Made by a program: the position numbers and the translations under genes. Below, in pieces: positions 22,382-32,760 of a DNA stretch of 64,000 nucleotides. Source of the DNA: Limnephilus marmoratus (taxonomy: Eukaryota > Arthropoda > Insecta > Trichoptera > Limnephilidae); contig OU862931.1 in the NCBI GenBank assembly GCA_917880885.1, forward strand, positions 17,526,736-17,590,735, written 5' to 3'. The first letter of the stretch is position 1; the number at the start of each line of letters is the position of its first letter. The notes under the pieces are model-generated. The model was not told the origin of the DNA. It made no database searches and was given only the letters and a program-made list of their open reading frames with translations.

Positions 22382-23327
22382 TAGAGGACACTGATTCATC
22401 GCCTTAACGATATATTCGCGAATTAAAGCGATAAATGGTGTTTTTAGCGATAAAAACGTTAAAACGCGAAATCGCAGCGATTTTTACAACAAAACAAAAG
22501 TCCTGTCATAACTAGATGGAACATATGGTTTCATGCAGTCGAATATCTAGCTGAATACAAGGATGCTCTCATCCATTTCATGAAGGAGTATGAACCCAAA
22601 AGCTCGAGTATTGATTACATTTTAGAGCAGTTTGCAGATAGTAGTAAGGCAACTTTGATATGTATTCATTTGACATTTGTTGACGAAGTGTGTGGCCAAT
22701 TTGTCAAATTGGTAAATGTATTAGAAGGGTCAAAATATCCATACGCTCATTTGACTTGGTGTCCCTAAGCCTTTCTTTACAAAAATTGAGTGATGGTGTT
22801 TTCCCTGCCAAAACCCTAAAGGCTGTGCAGGAGGTAAAGAACCGGGTTGTCTTAACCCAAATAAAAACTCAAATAAGAAAGAGTGGTCAGAAGAGTTCTG
22901 TGAAACTGGCATCTCATATGCTGAACCGTCAAGACAACAGCACTAATCAATTTCTTGAGCACGCAGGTAAAATGTCAGAATGTCCAGCGAGGCAGCTCTG
23001 ATGACTGTGTGGGCCCCTGTGAATAGTGTTGACGCAGAAAGATTTTTTAGTTGCTATAATCTTGTATTGACAGATCGTAGAACGAATATGACATACTCTA
23101 CTGTGGAAACATGTGCCATGCTGAGCTTCAACCAATAATAAAATAACATGTTTAAAATGATTTTGCCAATTTAATTGTTTTTCCCCTCTTGCCGACTCTA
23201 ATTCCTTGACGTTATCCTATTTAGCTATAAACGCTACGAAAACGCAAAATTCAAGCTATAAAAGCTATTTTTTTCAATAATTAATGCTACATTTCTTAAA
23301 AATTAAAGCTATGAATCAGTGCCTCTA
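22382..23327 (+). mobile_element. hAT element, internally deleted, with 8-bp target duplication
   Basis: Inverted ends TAGAGGACACTGATTCATCG and AGCTATGAATCAGTGCCTCTA flank a 946-bp element. CTAATGAA at 22,374-22,381 is repeated exactly at 23,328-23,335, the 8-bp duplication expected of hAT transposases. It carries only the C-terminal third of a transposase gene. The insertion lies 7 bp beyond the end of the preceding CATAGACAT element. Confidence 0.9.
22500..23138 (+). pseudogene. hAT transposase C-terminal relic
   Basis: The first part (from about 22,505) reads ITRWNIWFHAVEYLAEYKDA and on to EQFADSSKATLICIHLTFVD. It is typical of the hAT catalytic domain just before the dimerisation region. 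The frame breaks near 22,768 and again near 23,001. The last frame, 23,001-23,138, contains NSVDAERFFSCYNLVLTDRR, the hallmark of the hAT C-terminal dimerisation (hATC) motif. The DNA-binding BED finger and most catalytic residues are absent, so no active protein is possible. It is a decayed passenger of the element at 22,382-23,327. Confidence 0.85.
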
Positions 23328-23335
23328 CTAATGAA

Positions 23336-24030
23336 CAATAGTAATGTTAGTTTTATGTAACCATATATTCATATATTTTACCGAGCACGTGGTTTTATCT
23401 ATATCACTGTCTAGGTTAGCGTAAGAAATCGGAAACCTTACAAGCAAAGCTCTTTGTACTTTGTAGAAATACTTTAATTTTTGCACAACGAAGAGTTTTG
23501 TTATTTGAAGAAAGCATTACTATTACAGAAATTTAATTATTCACCCAACAAAGAAACCGCGTTGAAAGTCAAAGTTCACCACTCGCTGACGTCATGATGT
23601 TAAAATGTGTACTTTATACCAATTAACTACGTGTGAAAGGAGGGCAGATTTCGCCCGTTGGCATTAAATTCACAGCGGAAATTGAGACAATGAATTGATA
23701 AATCTGAGAGCCGTCATCTGCGACCATCAACTTCACAGCATCCCGGCCGTACCAGAGATTAACTTAACGTGGAAGTAGATTACGGCAGCGAGATAACAAG
23801 ATGTAGAAAGAGAAAGGTCTTGAAGTTTAACTCCCACTTTCAAAAGGCCGGCGTATTACAACAATTAACGGCCTACCACACTCGTTCTTACGTTCCGGCA
23901 GGTACGGCTCGGGCAAAAGCTGGTGATAGGCGTTAAATATAATTGAATAATTGGATTCGAATATTATCAGTGGTAAAGCCCAATCATTCTGAAATTCTGA
24001 CAACATGTTAAACAGATTGAGCTCCCAAAA
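23336..24030. other. Intergenic DNA
   Basis: No gene was seen. Confidence 0.4.
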
Positions 24031-24034
24031 ACTC

Positions 24035-24277
24035 GTATGCAATATTTGAAGATAATCTTCATTCAGATGCCGAGTTGAAAAGTAATTAGGTATATGAAAT
24101 TCACTCAACAGAAAAAAAATCGCAAAGTATATTCCGAAAATTATAAAAAAAAACACAACAGGTTCCGTTATTTAACATGTGGGCAAGAAAAAATTTACTG
24201 TTTCTTCAAATCTTACTTAACTCAGATGTTAGGAGACTTTTTTCTTTATTTCATATAAGTTGTATTTTATTCAATAC
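24035..24277 (-). repeat. Diverged TTAA-MITE fragment
   Basis: GAAGATAATCTTCATTCAGA, AAAAAATCGCAAAGTATATT, CCGAAAATTATA and GTTGTATTTTATTCAATAC follow the family order on the minus strand. The ends are lost and it abuts the next repeat. Confidence 0.6.
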
Positions 24278-24545
24278 TAGCAGACCCGGACACACGTTGC
24301 TGTTGCTAATGAAACCTTTCTAACCGACGCCATCTGTTGAATCAATTCCATACCACGCTGCCGTTTAGCCAGATATATTATGCATTTCAACCAATTTACA
24401 CAAAACCTTGACAAATTATATATCTAAAAACCTTCCTCGTGAATCACTCTATCTACTGGTGAAAACCGCATCAAAATTAGTCGGGTAGTTTAAAAGATCG
24501 AAAGATCTAAGCGCACATACGACGTAAGCGACTTCATTTTATACT
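24278..24545 (+). repeat. CTAGCAG-ended repeat, AT-rich subtype
   Basis: It starts ACTAGCAGACCCGGACACAC. GAATCACTCTATCTACTGGTG, AAAACCGCATCAAAATTAGT and CTTCATTTTATACTTAG follow. The order is the reverse complement of the copy at 20,089. Confidence 0.65.
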
Positions 24546-25210
24546 TAGTAAAGAGTAAGGATAAAGATTTTGGGAACAGTCGCTTACTCCTGTTCATTAT
24601 AATCGTATTCATTTTATTTTAACGCACTTCCGTTATCGTTTGCATTTACACGTAATATCTCGCTAGGAAGACATGGTACGTTCAAGTGAACCAGATATTC
24701 AAGATGGGCCATTCCAACACATAATCTGAAAGGAAAACGCCAATTCCAGAAACAAAGGAACTATAAACAAATTGCATTTAAATAAATCACTACACATAGT
24801 TGTTATGGCTTCATAAAGGAGTTAATTTTTTCTTGTTTTTACAGGTATTATTTACAGTTCCAGTTCATTTTTCTATGTCTTGATGTTTTTCATATTTTCG
24901 TTTAGATTTATTAATATTATTATCTTATTCTTCATTAATATATATCATTGAAGGGTTACAACCTTAAAAAAATAGTATAACAAGAGTTATTCGAATAAAA
25001 ATAGAATATTCATTTAGACTTTTAGAAAAGGTCAATAGGTGACCTATGCAAGTAAAATGGGATATATGTATTCGAGACATTACCTAGATCACAAACTATT
25101 TCTTTATAACTTTATCATATCATCATTAAGAGTATCAAAAATATGCGTTAAATTAGTTATTTTTAATTCTAAATTTGAAATATGAGATCGATAAAAATTA
25201 CTTAAAAATA
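24546..25210. other. AT-rich intergenic DNA
   Basis: No gene was seen. Confidence 0.4.
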
Positions 25211-25214
25211 AGAG

Positions 25215-25290
25215 GTCACAATGGCCGAGTTGGTTAAGGCGTTTGCCCCGATAAGACAAGTGACCTTAGGTTCATGTCTCAGTAGCGACT
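25215..25290 (+). pseudogene. tRNA-like sequence (Ser/Leu type), pseudogene or SINE head
   Basis: GTCACAATGGCCGAGTTGG, then TTAAGGCGTT, is an excellent class-II tRNA 5' half with a good A box. The B box AGGTTCATGTCTC is degraded. The 3' AGTAGCGAC pairs only partly with 5' GTCAC, and the anticodon arm does not fold well. It is better read as a tRNA pseudogene or SINE head than a working tRNA. Confidence 0.5.
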
Positions 25291-25854
25291 GTTAGCTTTT
25301 TATTATTCTGTATCTTGTTCTTTTTCATGTTTTCGTTCAATTTATTATTTTCTTCTTCAATGAAAATATAATGTTTAATTGCCAGAAAGCTTTAAATATT
25401 TCAAAATGCATGGGAGGGGTAGCGTTTAAGATGGTCGCCCCACGTAGAATAGAGATGGCACGTTCAGATGAGCGATTCTGAATCTATTGTGGATACGGAA
25501 AAGTTCCTTACGAAATCGGCTGTCCAATTTGTGTGATTTTCTATGACTTTCAATTGATTTTAATTAGGTAGTTTAAAACACGAAATACTGTAAGTATACA
25601 TTATTATTAATTCATTTAATGTACGTTTAAAGTTGTAACCACGGAATAGAAATTTGCACAAAATAGGTTCTTAGTTTGGGCAAAGTAAGTAATGAAACGA
25701 AAGATTGAAACGAAACTTCGCAAATGTCAAATTCGCGGTTAACAAATTAAAACTTACATTAAATGAATGAATAATCTTGCATACTTACAGCAATTTATGT
25801 GTTAAAAGCTCTAAACTAAAATAAGCGACATCACGTCACCCATAGAAAAAGCAA

Positions 25855-25889
25855 TTTATTTATTTATTTATTAACGGTATAAATATACC
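25855..25889 (-). other. LINE 3' terminus: hairpin plus (TAAA)n tail
   Basis: GGTATATTTATACC (minus strand of 25,876-25,889) is a 6-bp stem with a 2-nt loop. It is followed directly by GTTAATAAATAAATAAAT. A stem-loop plus short tandem tail is the usual recognition signal for target-primed reverse transcription in CR1/L2-type elements. Confidence 0.75.
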
Positions 25890-26032
25890 ATAAATACATA
25901 TTACATGTCACAAAATATTAGTTGTAGGTACATAAGAAATAATTAAAAAAAAGAGTTAAGTTAATTGTGGCATTTGATTAAAAAATGACACAAAGGGCTA
26001 CAATTACATTCAATACTATAGTATAAATAAAA

Positions 26033-28882
26033 TTAATATTGATTGAAGATATATGATAGAATAGCCTTCTTGTACCTAACTTCCGTGCAGTTAAATAGAT
26101 CCGCCACATCTGCGTATCTATTGCTAACTTCATGTAATCTAGGTAAAAGTGAGTGTTTCGTGTACTCAGTTCTGTTGTTGTTACAATGAAACAAGATTTT
26201 GGAGCGAGTTGCTCTACTGGGTATATGAAATTCGATGAGCTTAGTTAAATCAGGACTGTCTATTTTACCATTTACAATTTTGAACATAAATATTAAGTCG
26301 GATATAATTCTTCGATCTGAGAGATTTAATAAATTTAATTCTTTCATCAAGTAGTTATAATTTATGTTTTCAATGGGAATACCGAGTTTAAAATTTATAT
26401 GTCTTAGAAATTTGTGTTGAATTTTTTCGATTGTATCTGAATGTAATTTAAAATGGGGGGACCAGATCGAGGAGTTATATTCGACTTGACTACGTACTAA
26501 GGATGTATACAAAATTTTTACAGTTGAAATATTCCTAAAACCTCTGGTATTTCGAAGAATGAAGCCAAGCATTTTTATTCCTTTATTAGTGATTGTGTTT
26601 ATATGGGATATAAAGTTTAATTTTGAGTCGAAAATTATGCCCAGGTCATTAATTTCTTCGACAGAGGTAAGGGTAGAGTTGTTAAGTACATATGGATGAA
26701 TTATGGGTTGACTTATTCTGTAAAATCTTATTGAATGACACTTATTTATGTTCAGAAAAAGTTTGTTAAGAGAACACCAATTAATTAACTTGTTTAAATT
26801 ATTTTGTAGACAGATACAATCTTCGGCCGTTTTAATTATTTTAAAAATTTTCAAATCATCTGCAAAAAGCAACACGTTTACATCTTTATCAAATATATCA
26901 ACAATATCATTTATAAACAGTAAAAATAAAATTGGGCCTAAATGAGACCCTTGTGGTACACCACTGGTAGCTATAAATTGATTGGAAAGGAACAAATTAA
27001 TTTTTACAAGTAGTACTCTATCAGATAGATAGCTTGCAAACCAGTCCAAAAGTTTTCCAACAATGCCTAGATTACGTAGCTTAACCAGTAGAATTTTATG
27101 GCATACTTTGTCGAATGCCTTGATAAAATCCGTATATATGGAATCGACTTGAGTTCTGTTAGCTAATGCGTTTGATATATAGTTTTCATATAATGAAAGA
27201 TTTGTTAGAGTTGACCTGCCTGACAAAAATCCATGTTGATTCGGAACAATGAGATGGTTAATACATGGGGAAATTTGATCAAGTAATAGTTTTTCGAAAA
27301 GTTTCGGGATTACAGATAGCTTACATATAGGTCTATAGTTAGTGATATCACTTTTATTACCCTTTTTTAATATAGGTGTTAGATAAGAACGTTTCCAAAT
27401 GTCGGGGAAGCAACCTGTGTCGAGGGACTGGTTAAACAATATGCAAATCGGCTCAGCAAGTGAATCGACGCAATTAATAAGGATATTGGGATGCACATTG
27501 TCAGGTCCGGCTTTCTTGTTTTTGTCTAGAGATTTAATTTTAGTTTTAACGTCGTTTATATTGATGTGTACAGCAGGGATATGTATGCTCTCATTAGGGG
27601 AAGGAGGTGGTATATAATTGTCTGGGATATCTTTATCATATACACTTTTGAAATAATCAGCAAAATAGTTAACCTTTACTTTCATATCAGTGCTACTCTT
27701 TTCTTTGAAATGCATTGAGATGGGTAAACCTTGTTTGTTTTTTCTAAGAGAGTTAACATGTGTGAAAAAGTTTTGAATATTAGACGGTATAGAATTTTCG
27801 ATTCCATTTATATAATTAAAATACGATATTTTTGACATTTTTTTACATTGAGTTCTGTAGTTATGAAATATCTTATAGTCGTTAAGGAAGTTGGATTCTT
27901 TAAAGTTTTTGTGTGCAATTTTTTTACAGATAACTAGTTTAATTAGCTCTCCGCTGAACCATTTCGGGAATTTCGCTTCTTTGAAGTGTGAAAGTGGTAC
28001 ATAGTTTTCAATGGCTCTGTTAATAATTGTGTAAAATATTTCAAGATTATAGTTAATATTATTGTTGTGGTGAAGAAATGACCAGTCTTCATTTGCAAGA
28101 TATTGGTTCATATTGGGATAGTCAGCTTTGGAAAAATTATAAGTAAGGTTAGGCAGAATAGTTGTGTTGTCTGGTGAGTTATTCGTTGTGATGGTTATGC
28201 TTAGAGCGGGGTGGTGGCAGTCTAGGGGGAGGAGCTCGTCAACTGATTTAACAACATGAATTGAGAGATCACTACAGAATACCAAATCTAGCAACCGATT
28301 ATAGTTATTGTAGACTTGATTGACTTGATGTAAAGAGAGTAAGTTTGTCATATCTATTATTTCGCGAGCGTTTTCTGGCAGGCTTAGGTTGTTATAAGAG
28401 TTTTTATTCATCCAATCAATGCTAGGGGTATTATAGTCACCAAATAAAATTGTTCTGGCATCAGGGTATTTGTTTTTGAAGGTTTCGAGGTCATCAATAT
28501 GGTTTCTGTAGACTGTGATGTTGGATCCTGGAGGAATGTAGACACATCCCAGTAAAATTTTACTTGATTTAGATTTCAGTAATACGAATACCTGTTCCAC
28601 GTCTAGATGTTTGCAAATTAATCGAGTAGTTGGCAGTGATTTATTAACGGATATGAGAACTCCTCCTCCTCTGGTTTTATTGCTGGTGGTTGGATTTCTG
28701 TCAAGGCGGTAGGTGTTGTAAGATGTAAATCCAAGTTCCTCGGTGTGAATATCAGGATCAAGCCAGGTTTCAGTAAGAAGAAATACATCGATGTTTTGAA
28801 GTAATGGAATAGTAGTTTGCAACTCTAAGAGTTTGGTGCGGCAGCCCCGGATGTTTTGGCCGTATCCATTGATGTCTTTGAG
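26033..28882 (-). CDS. LINE ORF2: AP-endonuclease/reverse transcriptase
   Basis: This enzyme would nick target DNA and reverse-transcribe the element's RNA. Coordinates begin at the first codon after the predicted frameshift (28,882), giving about 949 residues. No ATG precedes the endonuclease; the frame is open from a TAA at 28,899-28,897, and a TTG at 28,822 is the only near-cognate start nearby. Endonuclease (about 1-230): INGYGQNIRG, LLTETWL (Glu38), LFGDYNTP (Asp149, Asn151), LLDLVFCS (Asp199), DCHHPAL (His223/224). Reverse transcriptase (about 455-740): AGPDNVHPNIL, KSDITNYRPI, YTDFIKAFDKV (Asp585), GVPQGSHLGPILFLLFINDI and the catalytic LLFADDLKIF (Asp675/676). The C-terminal region contains EYNSSIWSPH. 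All catalytic residues are present. Confidence 0.93.
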   Translation of the reverse strand, partial: LKDINGYGQNIRGCRTKLLELQTTIPLLQNIDVFLLTETWLDPDIHTEELGFTSYNTYRLDRNPTTSNKTRGGGVLISVNKSLPTTRLICKHLDVEQVFVLLKSKSSKILLGCVYIPPGSNITVYRNHIDDLETFKNKYPDARTILFGDYNTPSIDWMNKNSYNNLSLPENAREIIDMTNLLSLHQVNQVYNNYNRLLDLVFCSDLSIHVVKSVDELLPLDCHHPALSITITTNNSPDNTTILPNLTYNFSKADYPNMNQYLANEDWSFLHHNNNINYNLEIFYTIINRAIENYVPLSHFKEAKFPKWFSGELIKLVICKKIAHKNFKESNFLNDYKIFHNYRTQCKKMSKISYFNYINGIENSIPSNIQNFFTHVNSLRKNKQGLPISMHFKEKSSTDMKVKVNYFADYFKSVYDKDIPDNYIPPPSPNESIHIPAVHININDVKTKIKSLDKNKKAGPDNVHPNILINCVDSLAEPICILFNQSLDTGCFPDIWKRSYLTPILKKGNKSDITNYRPICKLSVIPKLFEKLLLDQISPCINHLIVPNQHGFLSGRSTLTNLSLYENYISNALANRTQVDSIYTDFIKAFDKVCHKILLVKLRNLGIVGKLLDWFASYLSDRVLLVKINLFLSNQFIATSGVPQGSHLGPILFLLFINDIVDIFDKDVNVLLFADDLKIFKIIKTAEDCICLQNNLNKLINWCSLNKLFLNINKCHSIRFYRISQPIIHPYVLNNSTLTSVEEINDLGIIFDSKLNFISHINTITNKGIKMLGFILRNTRGFRNISTVKILYTSLVRSQVEYNSSIWSPHFKLHSDTIEKIQHKFLRHINFKLGIPIENINYNYLMKELNLLNLSDRRIISDLIFMFKIVNGKIDSPDLTKLIEFHIPSRATRSKILFHCNNNRTEYTKHSLLPRLHEVSNRYADVADLFNCTEVRYKKAILSYIFNQY

Positions 28883-29559
28883 TTTTTTGGAGTTGACTTA
28901 ACTATTGTCGGCTTGCTGTTGATATATTTAATAGTTAGCCCGACTTCACCTCCTTGAATCCGACTTTCCATTGTGTGACGTAGGTCCAACAAGTATTTTC
29001 TTTGATTTGGTGTTTGGTCGGAAAAAATTTTGATCGGGGAGTTGTTCAGGTAAAAGTTTTTTTTCCGGAGGATAGTCATTGCTTCAGTCGAGTTTCTTAA
29101 GATAACTTTAATGGGCCTCGATTTATCAGGCCTCACTGCTCCAAGACGAAATGTGTTGATTGAGTTTGGTTCTATGTTGTTATCTATTTTCTTTAAAATA
29201 TTTGTTATTTGTAAATTGTCATCCTCGATTTTTTCTATTTGGTTAAGTTTTGAGCTTTCGGGAACGTTTATAATTATGAGATTATTTGCTCTGACCTTTC
29301 TCTCTTCAAGCTCATCGGCCGCTTCACATGTAGTTTCTAGTGAGTTAGGTTTGGAGGTTAGTGTTTTAATTCCTGTTAGCTCACCCTCAAGTGCTGCCAT
29401 TTTTGCAGCCATTTGCGCTATAGTTCCAAGAATAGCGTTGGTTTTCGGAATCATTTTCGCAATTTGATCCTTGTTCAGTTTGCTACTTGGGTCTATTATA
29501 AATTCAGTTAGGGCCTCAACCGCTTCTCTCGCCAGACTGATGAATCCCTGTGAGTCCAT
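28825..29559 (-). CDS. LINE ORF1: RNA-binding chaperone-type protein
   Basis: 244 residues, starting at the ATG at 29,559. Such ORF1 proteins trimerise, coat the element RNA and form the retrotransposition particle. Residues about 30-90 are helical and coiled-coil-like (KMIPKTNAILGTIAQMAAKM). Residues about 93-175 look like an RRM: LIIINVPES as RNP2-like, IKVILRNSTEAMTILRKKN as the second core strand and helix. Residues 180-215 (DQTPNQRKYLLDLRHTMESR) match the C-terminal domain of L1/CR1-type ORF1 proteins. There is no CCHC zinc knuckle. The 3' end carries the A AAA AAC heptamer 57 nt before the stop codon, within the ORF2 overlap. Confidence 0.85.
   Translation of the reverse strand: MDSQGFISLAREAVEALTEFIIDPSSKLNKDQIAKMIPKTNAILGTIAQMAAKMAALEGELTGIKTLTSKPNSLETTCEAADELEERKVRANNLIIINVPESSKLNQIEKIEDDNLQITNILKKIDNNIEPNSINTFRLGAVRPDKSRPIKVILRNSTEAMTILRKKNFYLNNSPIKIFSDQTPNQRKYLLDLRHTMESRIQGGEVGLTIKYINSKPTIVKSTPKNSKTSMDTAKTSGAAAPNS
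28882..28888 (-). promoter_or_regulatory. Predicted -1 frameshift slippery heptamer (A AAA AAC)
   Basis: On the minus strand ORF1 reads CCA AAA AAC TCA. The heptamer A AAA AAC is in the canonical X XXY YYZ phase. A -1 slip puts ribosomes exactly into the ORF2 frame (CTC AAA GAC ATC). Downstream, TGGAT/ATCCG and CGGC/GCCG could form a small H-type pseudoknot, but the spacer of about 13 nt is longer than usual. Function is inferred, not shown. Confidence 0.6.
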
Positions 29560-29565
29560 TTTATT

Positions 29566-29601
29566 AGTTTTTTCAAAAAAAAATTTTTTTTTTGAAAAAA
29601 T
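29566..29601. other. A/T-run inverted repeat in LINE 5' leader
   Basis: TTTTTTCAAAAAAAAA is followed directly by TTTTTTTTTTGAAAAAA, a near-perfect palindrome just upstream of the ORF1 start. It may be a structured leader or an assembly-sensitive homopolymer region. Confidence 0.6.
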
Positions 29602-29904
29602 GTAAGATGGTTTATTCTGGATCTAAGGTGACTTGAATTACTTGCTACTGTCGGCTGGGTCGCGCGGTAGTAACTTCGGTGACAATAATGCTTATTGTTT
29701 TGACTTTTAATAATATTGATAATGCTCACTTAGTTAGATATTAGAATCCTGCAGGTTTGCACTACAACTTCCTTTAACTTGCAGTTACTCTGTGGCTTAT
29801 TTTATTAGTAGTTTCACTGTTTAAAACAACTATAGACAGTTAATTAGTATTGAGCGCAAAATTGAACGTGCTCTCAGTGTCGTTGTAACTTGTGACTTGA
29901 AATT

Positions 29905-30470
29905 TATGCACAAAATTTGACAGCTAATTCCGTATGAAATCTTTTCCTTGTCCACAAAAGATATGGAATTTCTCCTCAGATAGAGATGTGCAAATTGTAC
30001 CAAGTGTGCAAAATGAGATCGAAAATAATAAATATTAATTTAATAATTGGCAGCGGGCCGGCCCTGCATCTTTTTGCATAACCCATCTGATGTAGGTTCG
30101 CGTTTAAGCAATTGTTACCGACCACCATTGTATACGTGGCGACTGGAAAATGAAAGTGCGCGAGGTCACGAGATTTCACGGCCGTTATAAATATCACCGC
30201 GGTGATTGCAACGCAATCAATGCCCGACCACATTATTTCAGTTTCGTATCTCGACTTACCATCACTAGTATCATTACCAGCGCAAACCCATGAAAACACA
30301 CGGAATTTTATAATTGTAGTGTTTGCGAAGCTGAATTTATAAAATATTTGCATCGCATTTTTTTTCCTTATTTCTACCCATTATTTCTATATACATAAAA
30401 AGGATAAATATCAATATTAAGACAAAAGTAAGTAATGGGAACCCACTAAGCGACTAAGCAATAAGGGACT
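29905..30470. other. Intergenic DNA upstream of LINE
   Basis: The stretch 30,050-30,240 is less AT-rich (GGCAGCGGGCCGGCCCTGC). No gene motif was seen on either strand. Confidence 0.4.
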
Positions 30471-30474
30471 AAGG

Positions 30475-30985
30475 ATTAGGTTCTCAACCTTATTTTGCCC
30501 ACCGCCCACTTTGAAAATGTTGTTTGTTTACCGCCCCCTATTTTTTTTACTTACCATCTGTCGCGAATCTGTAACAGTTATTTACCACAACTTTTCAACT
30601 GTCACGGAATCAATAATTTGGATAAAATATATTATAAATTATTTGTTATGCCTTTTGGTATGCAAGCTAAAAAAGAAATTATTTTGTATTTTAGGTACCG
30701 GGTTGCTACCTTCTTGTATCTATTCAAGACATATTTTCAATTTTAATAATAATAATACACATTCGATTATAGTACGTGATAAGCGTGTTTTTTGTCTTTT
30801 TAGACCATTTTTTTCCTGCCCACGCCCTCACTGTGCCATCTCAACGCCCCCACTGTGCCATCTCAACGCCCCCTACTTTTGTCTGTGGCCTATACCGACC
30901 CCCCTGAAAGTCTCAAACACCCTCAGGAGGTGGGGGGGGGGGGGGGGGGAGCGTTATCGCCCACGTTGAGCAACAATGCACTAAT
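30475..30985. mobile_element. hAT-like non-autonomous element, eroded
   Basis: The left end reads AGGTTCTCAACCTTATTTTG, then CCCACCGCCCAC. The right end TATCGCCCACGTTGAGCAAC gives a roughly inverted GTT-CTCAAC motif, as in many hAT termini. The interior has a 20-bp duplicated CACTGTGCCATCTCAACGCC and an 18-base G run (30,932-30,949). No transposase and no target duplication were found. Confidence 0.45.
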
Positions 30986-31086
30986 GTGTGTGGGAAATAT
31001 AACTAATAATGCTAAATTAGGTACCTACATAAAGTAAATTTTAAAGTAATGACATTAATGTATATATTTTTTTTCATTGGCTTCAC

Positions 31087-31372
31087 ACAGGAGGTCTCGA
31101 GGAAAATAATTTCCCTCAGGGTCTATGTCATCACAGGATATGCTGTATGGAGGGTCTTTTTAAGGAAAGGAAGGATACGAAGTTATTGAAAGGAAAAAGG
31201 TATGAGGGGTGGGTAACAATCTGGGGTGAGCAGACGCATCCGCCGCTAAAACCTAGACAAACCTCACTCTATGAACCCGGGGACCCCTGCTAAGTCAGGT
31301 GTTGGTTATTCAATAAATTGTTACCGGGGTGGCGTTACCCATATCTGTTTCCCAAATTGAAAATATCTGGAT
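31087..31372 (+). repeat. CACACAGG repeat, plus-oriented
   Basis: It starts CACACAGGAGGTCTCGAGGA with the complementary TTTCCCTCAGGGTCTATGTC. GGGTGGGTAACAATCTGGGG, CTAGACAAACCTCACTCTAT and GTTGGTTATTCAATAAATTG follow, ending CCCATATCTGTTTCCCAAAT. It is one of the more complete copies at about 285 bp, with an internal deletion relative to the copy at 43.3 kb. Confidence 0.75.
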
Positions 31373-31989
31373 CCAAGAAAATATTAAAGTAAAAAAGTGT
31401 AACACAAAAGTTTTATGATATTTAAAAAAAATATATTACAATTTCCTTTTTAATACAGTTTCAAGTTCAAGTAAGTAAATAATGTAGGTCTTGAAGTTAC
31501 ATTAATATTGTGTTGAAAAGTGAAATACGTACATAGAATTTATAGGAAAAGCATTTCAACATCTGCATTATTCAGCCATAATTTTAATACATTTTCCTCC
31601 GGCAGAATACCCTCCCCACAGCATTCATTCACATTTCCAAAGAAAACTCATGGCGGAAACATATCGCGTAATAAAATGACACTTAATAATTGATTTTCAA
31701 CATTGTGAACGTTATAAATACTAATTGCAAAATGGAGTATGTACGGAAACTTGTGACAGTGTCTTTATGTGGAGGTTGAAGTAATGTCTTTTAACATTTG
31801 TTATCTTGCACTCCTACAAAAGCAGTCGTGATGGATGATGTCATCTCGTCTCACTCATAATACCAAAGAAAGTCTAACTCTTGTTACAAGCAGTTGAGTT
31901 ATGAAAGTAGCTGATATGATAGAAAGAAGAGCTAGCAATACTGCATGGTAGTCATTAATTCTAGATAGACTGTTATTGTATGATATCTT
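31373..31989. other. AT-rich intergenic DNA
   Basis: No gene was seen. Confidence 0.4.
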
Positions 31990-32760
31990 AATATATAAAA
32001 CAAAGTCGGGTTAGTTACACCATTTATAACCGAAGAACGGTTGGATCGATTTTTATGATATTTGGTTTGTTGGATTAGTCATTGCGGAGTACTATTAAAA
32101 TATCGGAAAAATTCACGAAAAACGTAATTATGTAGAAAATTCTTTTCCTCATACAATTTGTATGGAACGAATTCTCATTTTTTTAAAAGAACTGCAGGAA
32201 TATTGTGAAAAGTATAATATTGAGTAGTGAGTGTATTCCAAAAATTCAAAAACGCCAACTGTCAATACGTTAATTGTTTTGCTTTTATTCTTAAACATAT
32301 AATGCTGTCCCTCTTTCTTACACACTAAATGTAAACAGTCAAAAATGGGGAAAAATACAATCTTACTAATATTATAAACGCGAAAGATTTGTATGGATGT
32401 ATGTGTTTGTTACTCTTTCACGCAAAAACTACTGAATGGATTTTAATGAAACTTTACAATAATATAGCTCATACATCAGAATAACATATAGGCTATATAT
32501 AATGGTAAGCTATGGCGTTATGAAATTTGTATAAATGAAAATGTATGTATTTCATATATTTTAACGGCAGGGAGGAAAGGAAGAGGGAAAGGGAACGGGG
32601 GAGGTGGGGTTCGCGGTGAGGAAGAGACGAGGGAGAGGGAAGTGCGGGGAAGGTGGAAGGGAACGGGGACGCACGGGAAAGGACATGCAGAGAGAATCAA
32701 TTTATTTCTTTGAATGGGATTGCAACGCATGCCGAGGACCAGTTAGTTATTAATAAATGG
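31990..32760 (-). repeat. CTAGCTG-type GC-rich repeat and adjoining repeat end
   Basis: From 32,365 on (TTACTAATATTATAAACGCG, ACGCAAAAACTACTGAATGG) the sequence runs through a purine-rich block (32,560-32,690) to TTGCAACGCATGCCGAGGAC, then CAGTTAG. This is the GC-rich family in reverse. The 31,990-32,100 stretch (GTCGGGTTAGTTACACCATT) is the end of a further repeat family. Confidence 0.6.

Larger units (their letters stand above)
25853..29900 (-). mobile_element. Full-length non-LTR retrotransposon (Jockey/CR1-like), intact
   Basis: On the minus strand the order is 5'UTR (to about 29,900, border not fixed), ORF1 (29,559-28,825), ORF2 overlapping it (to 26,033), a 3'UTR of about 140 bp, a hairpin and a (TAAA)n tail at 25,855-25,872. 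Both ORFs are free of stops and frameshifts other than the apparent programmed one, so the copy is young. I could not identify target-site duplications by eye. An ORF1 of coiled-coil/RRM type with an AP-endonuclease/RT ORF2 and a short-repeat tail fits the Jockey/CR1 group. Confidence 0.9.
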
